Shown: piece after piece, positions 12,931-20,275 of the stretch
How the letters are laid out: every line of letters begins with the position of its first letter
Position numbering within the stretch: position 1 is the first letter of the stretch
Notes under the pieces: model-generated
The model's database searches: none
Told to the model about the DNA's origin: nothing
Seen by the model: only the letters and a program-made list of their open reading frames with translations
Position numbers and translations under genes: made by a program
Source of the DNA: a virus
Length of the DNA: 29,608 bases
Virus record (IMG/VR): IMGVR_UViG_3300028553_000121
Span: 1-29,608 of that record
Direction: 5' to 3' (one strand)

Positions 12931-14179
12931 TAAAAAAATTGGTTTATTATTAGATAATGGGTTTAAACCTGAATTTATTTCATCCTTAACTGAAAGTAAA
13001 ATTAATTTTCTATTTGAAAAAATGTCAAAGAGAAAAGAGAATAAGGAAGCGACAACAACAACAAAAACTGAAAAGGTAACAACTTACACACCTGATGAAC
13101 TCACTAAAATGAAACAACAAAACACAGGTGTGAATGTAAATAATGGTGAAGTTACTCCAACGCCCCAAGGTGGTTTAATTGTTAAACAACAAGCCGAAGG
13201 TGAAATAAAAGAAAAATTTGAATCTAAGGCGCAACAAGGTTTATTTTGGGCTAGATGTAACAAATGTAAAACTGACGATTGTAAGTGGTGTAAAATGGCT
13301 AAGGAATTTTCAAAGAGTACGTCTGAGAAACAATACAAAAAAATGCCAGAAAAAAAACATCCAAAAAAGACAGTAAAATATAAAAAGAAAGAAACTAATG
13401 AGGAATTTACAATGGCTAATTACTATGATAAGGTTGCTAGTACATACACCAATTTAGCTAAAAGCAAATTAACCAAAGAAGAAATTATAAATAAACATTT
13501 AACAAAAATTGTTGAGTCAAATTTAAAACCAACTATGAAAAAAAGAGACTTACTCAGATTAATTGAATCTGAAAACAAAAATAAAAAAAATCTAAATGAA
13601 GATTTTTATTATGACGAAATGGGTGAAGATTTTGATATGATGTCAAAATACGAAGGAAGACCAAATTGGTATGAAGAAGATGAGGAAGACTATGAAGAGT
13701 ATGATATGCCTCCAGGTAGAGAAGATGATGATACTCCAAGGCCTAGAAATAAAATGAGTCGTTTATCTCGTAGAATGAATGACCCATTTGCACCAACAAT
13801 TGACCCTGGTATTAAAGAACCAAAAATTAAACCTATAGACCCTGATGTTGAGCCTGAGTGGACACCAGATGAATATGAACCTGAAAATCCTGATGAAGAT
13901 GAAGAAACAAAGATTCAAGGAAAAAGAAATATGAATGGACCAGCTATTATACCTATTCGTATTGACCCAAATAGGAAAAGAGAAAGAGAAAGAGAAATAG
14001 AACCAGATGAGTGGCAACCAGATGAATATGAACCTGAAAATCCTGATGAAGATGAAGAAACAAAGATTCAAGGAAAAAGAAATATGGAATTTATGTTAGA
14101 AATTAGAAATAAGTTCAATAGAACAATGAATCGTTTAAATGAAACACATTACAAGCCAATTAAATATAATAAGTATTAA
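12920..14179 (+). CDS. Unknown protein with Cys cluster and duplicated acidic repeat
   Basis: 419 residues from the ATG at 12920; a TTG at 12902 is possible but adds only six residues and is not needed. The N-terminus (MNLNKKIGLLLDNGFKPEFI) leads to SSLTESKINFLFEKM. Around residue 110 there is RCNKCKTDDCKWCKMAKEF, a four-Cys cluster (CxxCx4CxxC) that may bind zinc. The rest is highly charged, with Asp/Glu/Pro-rich stretches and a 23-residue segment (DEYEPENPDEDEETKIQGKR and flanks) present twice, encoded by a 70-bp exact repeat. It ends 2 nt before the next ATG. Probably part of the same virion-related row; function unknown. Confidence 0.7.
   Translation: MNLNKKIGLLLDNGFKPEFISSLTESKINFLFEKMSKRKENKEATTTTKTEKVTTYTPDELTKMKQQNTGVNVNNGEVTPTPQGGLIVKQQAEGEIKEKFESKAQQGLFWARCNKCKTDDCKWCKMAKEFSKSTSEKQYKKMPEKKHPKKTVKYKKKETNEEFTMANYYDKVASTYTNLAKSKLTKEEIINKHLTKIVESNLKPTMKKRDLLRLIESENKNKKNLNEDFYYDEMGEDFDMMSKYEGRPNWYEEDEEDYEEYDMPPGREDDDTPRPRNKMSRLSRRMNDPFAPTIDPGIKEPKIKPIDPDVEPEWTPDEYEPENPDEDEETKIQGKRNMNGPAIIPIRIDPNRKREREREIEPDEWQPDEYEPENPDEDEETKIQGKRNMEFMLEIRNKFNRTMNRLNETHYKPIKYNKY
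13864..13933 (+). repeat. 70-bp exact direct repeat, copy 1
   Basis: Identical to 14017-14086, 153 bp downstream in the same frame, so whole codons are duplicated. With two mismatches the match extends 8 bp further upstream. Confidence 0.9.
14017..14086 (+). repeat. 70-bp exact direct repeat, copy 2
   Basis: Second copy of the repeat at 13864-13933. Complete identity over 70 bp at third codon positions points to a recent in-frame duplication. Confidence 0.9.
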
Positions 14180-14181
14180 AA

Positions 14182-15387
14182 ATGAAAAAAATTTTATACG
14201 AAGCACCTGTTGATGATTTTATGGACGATGAGTCTAAAATAAATCTATATGCCGCACAAAAAAGAAAATATGAAAAAGCAAAAGGAGAAGGTGGGTCAAG
14301 TAATAAAATGGGTGAATTAATGTATTCATTACCGAATTTAGAACGTGAATATAAAACCCAATTAATAAATTTAGCTTTGGCTATTTTTTATAGTAAATTT
14401 CCAAAAATAAAAGAAAGGGTTGACAATGGGTTACTAAAAATGGATGTTAATTTAACTAGTAGTCCTGGTGGTAGAATAAGTCCGCAAAAAGTTGACAAAC
14501 AAAAAATTGAAAAAGCCAAAGAAATTGATTCTGATTTTGATGAACGAGTTAAAGCTAGAAATTTTATTAATGCTACAACACAAGGAGCTGCTTGGTCTGA
14601 AGGATTCAATGCTTATAAAGAAATTGAAAATCAATTAAATCAGTTAAACCCTGAATTGGTAAATAAGTACAATCAATTTGAAAACTCAGCTACAGTATTT
14701 TATAACGACAATATTGAGACATTAGAACGTATGGCCGAACAATCTAGTGGTCGTGTTGCGTATACAGACCTTGTTCCAGATAATAGTAACCCAGGTAATT
14801 GGATTTTAATCGTTAGAGCACCACATTTTCCATTATTAATTCACGAATTATATAAAGGCGGGAGGTATTATAATTCAATTTTATATACACCAAAAGACAA
14901 AAATGTAAGTAATACATTAAAAGATGTAACAGACACTCATAAACATGAAATCCGAAATATGATTAGTGGTAGAGAAATTAGTTCTAAATTAAGATTTTTA
15001 TGGGGTGAATTGGTTGATGGATATGAGACATGGATGGATGGAGCAATTCAAACACAATTTAATAAAATGGCTAACGACAATCCAAGATTACACAATGAAA
15101 TTATGTATGATGGTGTTTTAGGTAATCCTAAACCTGGAGATTCCCCAGAAAAAAAACTAAAACATCAAAAAGCTATGGATAAATTTGAAAAATTTTCACA
15201 GATGATTGTTGATGCAATTAGAAAAAATCCACCAAAAGTTGAAAAACCTAATTATGATAAAATCATACAGAGTCAAAAAAAGGTTGAACCTATCGAACCA
15301 GAATATGATGATGATGAGGAAGAAAATGACGATGAACCAGAGGATGATGATACAAGTTGGATGGACGATATAGACGATGAAGATTAA
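14182..15387 (+). CDS. Unknown 401-residue protein with acidic tail, upstream of terL
   Basis: Starts MKKILYEAPVDDFMDDESKI, 2 nt after the previous stop. The body is mostly helical (LEREYKTQLINLALAIFYSK, IEKAKEIDSDFDERVKARNF) with a beta/alpha centre that includes NWILIVRAPHFPLLIHELYK and YETWMDGAIQTQFNKM. The C-terminus is an Asp/Glu run ending WMDDIDDED. The HELYK segment is not a full HExxH, so no protease is claimed. Acidic tails and the location next to terL suggest a role in head or packaging, but I do not recognise the family. Confidence 0.75.
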   Translation: MKKILYEAPVDDFMDDESKINLYAAQKRKYEKAKGEGGSSNKMGELMYSLPNLEREYKTQLINLALAIFYSKFPKIKERVDNGLLKMDVNLTSSPGGRISPQKVDKQKIEKAKEIDSDFDERVKARNFINATTQGAAWSEGFNAYKEIENQLNQLNPELVNKYNQFENSATVFYNDNIETLERMAEQSSGRVAYTDLVPDNSNPGNWILIVRAPHFPLLIHELYKGGRYYNSILYTPKDKNVSNTLKDVTDTHKHEIRNMISGREISSKLRFLWGELVDGYETWMDGAIQTQFNKMANDNPRLHNEIMYDGVLGNPKPGDSPEKKLKHQKAMDKFEKFSQMIVDAIRKNPPKVEKPNYDKIIQSQKKVEPIEPEYDDDEEENDDEPEDDDTSWMDDIDDED

Positions 15388-15388
15388 A

Positions 15389-15423
15389 AAAAACCCCCCA
15401 TTTAGAAATAAGTGGGGGTTTTG
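15389..15423 (+). terminator. Rho-independent terminator
   Basis: Stem AAAACCCCCA / TGGGGGTTTT with one unpaired C and a 12-nt loop, just after the stop at 15387 and before the terL promoter motif. Confidence 0.8.
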
Positions 15424-15431
15424 ATATTTAT
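15424..15431 (+). promoter_or_regulatory. ATATTTAT upstream motif
   Basis: ATATTTATGTAGAAAGG is 13 nt before the terL ATG at 15445. The AGAAAGGA just before the start is one of the better ribosome-binding-like stretches in the window. Confidence 0.45.
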
Positions 15432-15444
15432 GTAGAAAGGATTT

Positions 15445-16455
15445 ATGAGTTTAACAAAAGAACAAGTTATGATTGAGTATGTAAAGTGTATCAAAGATAC
15501 ACCTTACGCTCTTAAAACATATTTGGAAACATACGACAACACCGTATCAAAATATGTCCCCTTGGAGTTATTTCCTGACCAAATTTCATTATTAAATGAT
15601 TATGAAGATTATAATGAAAATATCGCATTAAAATATCGTCAGGCTGGGGTGTCAACGGTAACTGCGGCTTGGATATCTAAGAAAATAGCTTTTGCTAATA
15701 AAAAGAAACCTGAGAAAATTTTAATTATTGCCAACAAATTGGATACATCCCAAGAAATGGCAAATAAGATAAGATTGTTTATTGCCCAATGGCCTAGTTG
15801 GGTTGGAATTGATTTCTCCAAAGATAAAGACTCCCAAAAACATTTCAAAACAAATAATGGGTGTGAAGTAAAAGCGGTTGCAACGTCAAAGGATGCTCTT
15901 CGTGGTTTTACACCAACAATCCTAGTATTTGACGAAGCTGCGTTTATTGATGCCGACTCAGACTTTTGGGCAGCTTGTATGGCCTCACTATCAACTGGGG
16001 GTAAGGTTATTGTGGTATCAACACCAAATGGATATGACCCAATTTATTATGAAATCTATAACCAAGCAAATAGGGGAATGAATGATTTCAAAATATCTGA
16101 AATGTTTTGGTTTAGAGACCCAAGATACACAAAAGATTTATACCTAGTCAAAACCAAAGATACAGTCCACTACCTACTCAATAAAACTGAGTATAGTAAA
16201 GATGATATTATAAGTTGGGATAATATACCATTTGAGAATAGAAACTTCGAAGAACTCAAAATTATAATGAGTACAGGGTATAAACCTTGTTCATCTTGGT
16301 TTGAGGGTATGGTGAAGAAATTGAAATACGATAAGAGAAAGGTATCTCAGGAATTAGAGTGTGTTGATTATAATACAATGGTAACACTACGAGACAAAAA
16401 TACAAATGAAATTTTTGATGTTAGAATTGGTGATTTATATGAAAATCTATTGTAG
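15445..16455 (+). CDS. Terminase large subunit, N-terminal ATPase part with N-intein
   Basis: 336 residues: 305 of terminase and 31 of N-intein. The ATPase shows a phage-type Walker A ALKYRQAGVST (61-71, compare SRQLGKTT in T4 gp17), Walker B TILVFDEAAF (158-167) and a coupling motif region VIVVSTPNG. The extein ends QELE, where T4 gp17 has the linker to the nuclease domain. It powers DNA translocation into the prohead through the portal. The protein stops after the N-intein, so the nuclease half must be joined by trans-splicing. Assembled length would be 305 + 51 + 230 = 586 residues, close to the size of T4 gp17. Confidence 0.95.
   Translation: MSLTKEQVMIEYVKCIKDTPYALKTYLETYDNTVSKYVPLELFPDQISLLNDYEDYNENIALKYRQAGVSTVTAAWISKKIAFANKKKPEKILIIANKLDTSQEMANKIRLFIAQWPSWVGIDFSKDKDSQKHFKTNNGCEVKAVATSKDALRGFTPTILVFDEAAFIDADSDFWAACMASLSTGGKVIVVSTPNGYDPIYYEIYNQANRGMNDFKISEMFWFRDPRYTKDLYLVKTKDTVHYLLNKTEYSKDDIISWDNIPFENRNFEELKIIMSTGYKPCSSWFEGMVKKLKYDKRKVSQELECVDYNTMVTLRDKNTNEIFDVRIGDLYENLL
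16360..16452 (+). mobile_element. N-intein of the split TerL intein (31 residues)
   Basis: Starts Cys-Val-Asp-Tyr-Asn-Thr (block A) and ends RIGDLYENLL before a TAG stop. Only block A is present. From memory it resembles the 25-residue N-part of AceL-TerL in length, in the DLYxxL-like end and in insertion site in terminase. Confidence 0.9.
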
Positions 16456-16491
16456 AATATAGTTCTTGAGTTACTTTTCATTAAAATTGTG

Positions 16492-16499
16492 ATATTTAT
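16492..16499 (+). promoter_or_regulatory. ATATTTAT upstream motif
   Basis: ATATTTATTTAT ends 4 nt before the ATG at 16504 of the endonuclease gene, inside the gap between the two terL pieces. Confidence 0.35.
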
Positions 16500-16503
16500 T
16501 TAT

Positions 16504-17685
16504 ATGGAACTTAAAGAACTCAAATCAAAAATAGAAGAAACTGGATATATTGACAATGTTAAAATTGGAAATTATTTCCATATGAAATACCCCTCAATTT
16601 ATTCTGAAGTTATAAAAATAACATCTTGTTTAGAAGATTCATATTGTGACAACAAACTTTTTAGAGCTAGGGTTATCTTCATTTTAAAATATAATTTAGA
16701 CGTTAACAAAATTAAAAACGACAAAGGATGGTTTCGTTTTAATAGAAAAAAAGATGATTTTTTTGAAAAAAATATTGACTATGTGAAACAGGGTTGGGAA
16801 ACAAGTAAGTGTAACTCGACTAATAACTTTTTAAGTTTAGATGAAACTATTAAAATACTTAGAACAGAAGATTGTTATAAAAATTACTTAGGGAGGTCAA
16901 AAAATAGAACTTTAATTAAAGAAAATATCAAATTATATGATTCTATTTACCAACACACAAAATTTATGGATTTTTTTAATAAAAATAGTAACAAATTCTC
17001 TATGAGAATTTTATTTTTAGTTAATAAGAATGGTGAAATAAATCAAATAAAGTGTAAAAGTTGTAACGTAAATTTTACTTCATTTAACTATTCAATAGGT
17101 GATTATAATGAAAATTGTGTAAATTGTTTTCATAATACTATTAATCATTATCCGACAATTGGTTATTTTAAAAAAAAATATGGTGACGAATATCAAAAAT
17201 TTTATGATGAAGATAGAAAAAGGGTTTCTAATTTAAAAGTTAATAGTAAACAATGGTTTATTAGGAAATACGGTGAATGTAATGGGGTTAAAAAATACGA
17301 AGAATATTTATCAAACAGAATTGAGATTCTTGAGGGTATTAAATCAAAAAAATATTCAAAAATATCTCAAAAACTTTTTTGGTTAATATATGAAAAATTA
17401 AATGAAGAGGAGAAAAAAAATTGTTGGTTTAAAGAATTAAATAAAGAGGTATTAGTTAAAGTAAGTGAAAACAAATTTTATTTTCCTGATTTTTTGATGG
17501 GTAAAAAAATAATTGAATATGATGGTAAATATTGGCATCAACAAGATGATGATGATATAAGAAATTCATTATATAAAAAAAATGGATATGATATAATGAT
17601 AATTAATGAGGATGATTTTAGTAGAGTCCATATAAGTGATAATATAATTAATAATTGTGTAAATTTTTTAAGAAATGAAATATAA
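16504..17685 (+). CDS. Vsr-like homing endonuclease inserted between split terL genes
   Basis: 393 residues from the ATG at 16504 (an upstream GTG at 16489 is less likely because it lies in the promoter-like motif). The N-terminal two thirds are Lys/Asn/Tyr-rich and include DETIKILRTEDCYKNYLGRS and a four-Cys zinc-ribbon-like set (CKSC at about 181-184, CVNC about 25 residues later). The C-terminus carries the Vsr-fold nuclease core FYFPDFLMGKKIIEYDGKYWH and GYDIMIINEDDF. This is a full-length relative of the short endonuclease in the clp locus. The stop overlaps the next gene's ATG (17675) by 11 nt, so the C-terminal terL piece is probably translated from the same message. It spreads the split-intein locus by homing. 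Confidence 0.85.
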   Translation: MELKELKSKIEETGYIDNVKIGNYFHMKYPSIYSEVIKITSCLEDSYCDNKLFRARVIFILKYNLDVNKIKNDKGWFRFNRKKDDFFEKNIDYVKQGWETSKCNSTNNFLSLDETIKILRTEDCYKNYLGRSKNRTLIKENIKLYDSIYQHTKFMDFFNKNSNKFSMRILFLVNKNGEINQIKCKSCNVNFTSFNYSIGDYNENCVNCFHNTINHYPTIGYFKKKYGDEYQKFYDEDRKRVSNLKVNSKQWFIRKYGECNGVKKYEEYLSNRIEILEGIKSKKYSKISQKLFWLIYEKLNEEEKKNCWFKELNKEVLVKVSENKFYFPDFLMGKKIIEYDGKYWHQQDDDDIRNSLYKKNGYDIMIINEDDFSRVHISDNIINNCVNFLRNEI

Positions 17686-18001
17686 TAACGGTAAATATGA
17701 AATATCTAGTCCAGAAGGATTTGTTGATTTTTTAGGGGTTCAAAAACTACAAAGAAAAACTATTGAAATATCATTTTCAAATAATTTAACTCTACGCGGA
17801 TCTTTAAATCATACTATTTTTGATTTTGATAATCACCCAATTGAACTTTCAAATATTAAAATTGGAGACTCTATTAAATCTTTTGATGGTAACTTGGTTG
17901 TTGTTGATATACTAAACTATGAGGATGAAACTGATGTGTATGATATAATTGACTCAGGTAAATTACATTTATATTACACTAATAAGATTATTTCACATAA
18001 T
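17675..18001 (+). mobile_element. C-intein of the split TerL intein (109 residues)
   Basis: It contains EISSPEGFVDFLGVQK, block B as LRGSLNHTIF, then GDSIKS, block F DVYDIIDSGKLHLYYTNKI and block G ISHN before Cys (+1). The first half has the same order of motifs as the AceL-TerL C-intein as I remember it (SPNGFxxFxGIQK, SINH). It starts before block B, as the Clp C-intein does. Confidence 0.9.
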
Positions 18002-20074
18002 TGTAATTTTCTTGGATCTGGTGATAATGTATTTGACTCATTATTAATGCAAAAAGTAAAAGACAATTACATAAAAGAACCCCAAAATAAAATGATGGGT
18101 AATTCTTTATGGATATGGAAAGAACCTGTGATGGGACACAAATATGTTATGGGTTGCTTACCTCCAGGTGAAAAAGTATTAACAAATTTTGGGTTGAAGA
18201 ATATTGAGGATGTGACTTTTAACGAGTTATTAGTTAATGAAACTGGTAATTATGTTAATATTATTAACAAACAAATATATCCAGTAATTGATGAAGATAT
18301 CTATACAATAAAAGTAGATAATACATTTAGAACAACAACTTTTACAAAAGAACATCCAATTTTAATAAGTAAAACAATATTAAAAAGAAATTATAAGAAA
18401 AATAATAAAGATTATCAATTTAATGAAAGATATTGGGATTTTGATTTTAAATATGTTAAGACTGAAGATATTGAAGTTGGGGATTGGATTAAAGTTCCAA
18501 ATCAATATTTTAATAAAAAAATAGAAAATATTGATAACTATTGGAAAATTTCTGAAAAAGTAAGAACTGATTTTAATATTAGTTCGCCACTAAATAATAA
18601 AGAGTTTTGGTGGTTTATAGGTATGTGGTTAGGCGATGGTTGGTTAGAACAAAAAAATGATAACTATTTAATTGGTATTTGTTTTGATAAAAAACAAAAA
18701 TCATATTTATATGAAATGGAAAAAATTATTTTTAAATTATTTAATCGTAATCCAACTTACATTGATAAGGAGAGTTCTGATAATTTAGTTTTTAATAGTA
18801 AATTTTTATATTATTTTTTATTGGAAAATTTTGGTAGATATTCATATGGTAAAATGATAAGTGAATGGGTAAAAACAATTCCTAATGAATTTAAATATGA
18901 GTTAATTCGTGGTTATTTTGATAGTGATGGATGTTGGGTTAAAGTTAAAAAAAAGGATAAATATAACTCTAAGTTAAGCTTTGTAAGTATTAGTTTAACA
19001 CTATTAGAGTCAATACAAGATATTTTATTTTCAATTGGTATAATATCATCACTAAACTTATTAAGAAACCTAGGTGAAATTACATTTAAAAATAAATTAT
19101 ATAAAACAAAAGAAACATATTCTTTAAATTTAGGAAATAATGATTCATTGGAATTACTGCGTTTTATTAATAATAAAGATGATATTAAACTACAAAAATT
19201 TAATATTAATGAATTCTCAATAGTTAATAAAAGAATAATTAGTTCATGCCATTTTAATCAGACTAAAGAATTTATTTTTTTTAGAGTAAAAAATATTAAA
19301 AAAAATAAATTTACAGGTAATGTTTATAATTTTGAGTGTGAAACAAATACATTTATGTGTCATCATATAACAACGCATAATTGTGATGTTAGTCGTGGAG
19401 ATAGTGAAGATTTTAGTGCGTTCCAAATAATTGATTTTGATGAAAGAGAACAAGTTGCCGAATATGTGGGAAAATTACCCCCAGATACAATGGCTGAAAT
19501 ATGCTATAAATGGGCAAATATGTATAACTGTTTTATTGTAATAGATATAACTGGTGGTATGGGGGTATCAACCTCAAGAAAATTACAAGAAATGGGTTAT
19601 AAGAATTTATATGTTGATGGTGTTGATTTGGCGAATAAATGGAAGTATGACCCAAAAACATTGGATAAAATCCCCGGACTAAATTTTAATAACAAACGTG
19701 TTCAGATTATTGCTTCATTTGAGGAAGCTATGAGACACGAATTTAAGATATATAGTTCAAGGTTATTTGATGAGATGAATACCTTTATTTATGTGAGTGG
19801 TAGACCTGACCACCAAAAGGGACAACATGATGACCTTATTATGTCAATTGCAATGGCGACATATGTTGCAGAATCATCTTTCAGTAGTTTAGAAAAAGTT
19901 ACGGAACAAACAAAGGCAATGTTGGAATCTTGGTCTGTATCTAATAATGAAAATATGGGAAAACAATTGGATTTTAATCCAGTAATACCATTTGGACACG
20001 AAAGAATAAATCAAAGAAATCAAAATGTAAGTAAAGATGACTATATGAAATACTCTTGGTTATTTGGAAGATGA
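17675..20074 (+). CDS. Terminase large subunit, C-terminal part: C-intein, short extein, second (LAGLIDADG) intein, nuclease domain
   Basis: 799 residues in five parts: C-intein (1-109), 51 residues of terminase (CNFLGSGDNVF to MGHKYVMG), a complete intein (161-569), and 230 residues of terminase nuclease. After splicing the nuclease motif reads VMG-CDVSRGDSEDFSAF with the catalytic Asp, then VIDITGGMGVST and finally QHDDLIMSIAMA with the last acidic cluster, the order seen in T4 gp17. Until both inteins leave, neither the motor-nuclease link nor the nuclease active site exists. The ATG at 17675 overlaps the endonuclease gene. Confidence 0.93.
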   Translation: MKYNNGKYEISSPEGFVDFLGVQKLQRKTIEISFSNNLTLRGSLNHTIFDFDNHPIELSNIKIGDSIKSFDGNLVVVDILNYEDETDVYDIIDSGKLHLYYTNKIISHNCNFLGSGDNVFDSLLMQKVKDNYIKEPQNKMMGNSLWIWKEPVMGHKYVMGCLPPGEKVLTNFGLKNIEDVTFNELLVNETGNYVNIINKQIYPVIDEDIYTIKVDNTFRTTTFTKEHPILISKTILKRNYKKNNKDYQFNERYWDFDFKYVKTEDIEVGDWIKVPNQYFNKKIENIDNYWKISEKVRTDFNISSPLNNKEFWWFIGMWLGDGWLEQKNDNYLIGICFDKKQKSYLYEMEKIIFKLFNRNPTYIDKESSDNLVFNSKFLYYFLLENFGRYSYGKMISEWVKTIPNEFKYELIRGYFDSDGCWVKVKKKDKYNSKLSFVSISLTLLESIQDILFSIGIISSLNLLRNLGEITFKNKLYKTKETYSLNLGNNDSLELLRFINNKDDIKLQKFNINEFSIVNKRIISSCHFNQTKEFIFFRVKNIKKNKFTGNVYNFECETNTFMCHHITTHNCDVSRGDSEDFSAFQIIDFDEREQVAEYVGKLPPDTMAEICYKWANMYNCFIVIDITGGMGVSTSRKLQEMGYKNLYVDGVDLANKWKYDPKTLDKIPGLNFNNKRVQIIASFEEAMRHEFKIYSSRLFDEMNTFIYVSGRPDHQKGQHDDLIMSIAMATYVAESSFSSLEKVTEQTKAMLESWSVSNNENMGKQLDFNPVIPFGHERINQRNQNVSKDDYMKYSWLFGR
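18155..19381 (+). mobile_element. Contiguous LAGLIDADG intein in the TerL nuclease motif
   Basis: 409 residues. Block A CLPPGEKVLTNFG, block B TTTFTKEHPILI, two LAGLIDADG helices (FIGMWLGDGWLEQ and IRGYFDSDGCWVK, each with its acidic residue), block F GNVYNFECETNTFMCHH and block G TTHN before Cys. It is inserted between VMG and CDVSRGD, the catalytic motif of the nuclease. Confidence 0.95.
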
Positions 20075-20076
20075 TA

Positions 20077-20084
20077 ATATTTAT
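20077..20084 (+). promoter_or_regulatory. ATATTTAT upstream motif
   Basis: ATATTTATAATATAAAAA lies 13 nt before the small gene's ATG at 20098. Confidence 0.5.
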
Positions 20085-20097
20085 AATATAAAAACAT

Positions 20098-20238
20098 ATG
20101 GGATTAGTAGATAGAAAAAAAACAGGTAGAATAATTGCTTCAAAAGTATTAGTTCCAAACCAAGGTATTGTAACTTCCAAGATACAAGTACCAGATAAAT
20201 TAGAAATCAAAACTACCAAAATTAAGGGAAATGATTAA
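20098..20238 (+). CDS. Small 46-residue protein between terL and portal
   Basis: The ATG at 20098 opens a frame reading MGLVDRKKTGRIIASKVLV to KIKGND, TAA at 20236-20238. It is beta-strand-like and basic (VPNQGIVTSKIQVPDKLEI). It has its own upstream motif and sits where T4 has tail genes 18 and 19, but is far too small for these. It is short, so it could be spurious; its motif and clean start support a real gene. Confidence 0.6.
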   Translation: MGLVDRKKTGRIIASKVLVPNQGIVTSKIQVPDKLEIKTTKIKGND

Positions 20239-20275
20239 GTCTTTAATTATTTCACGAATCAATTAAATTAGATTT

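Noticed and set aside
16489-16503. GTG at 16489 as start of the terL-locus endonuclease
   Set aside because: The extra residues (MIFIY) fall within the ATATTTAT promoter-like motif; the ATG at 16504 is a better start.
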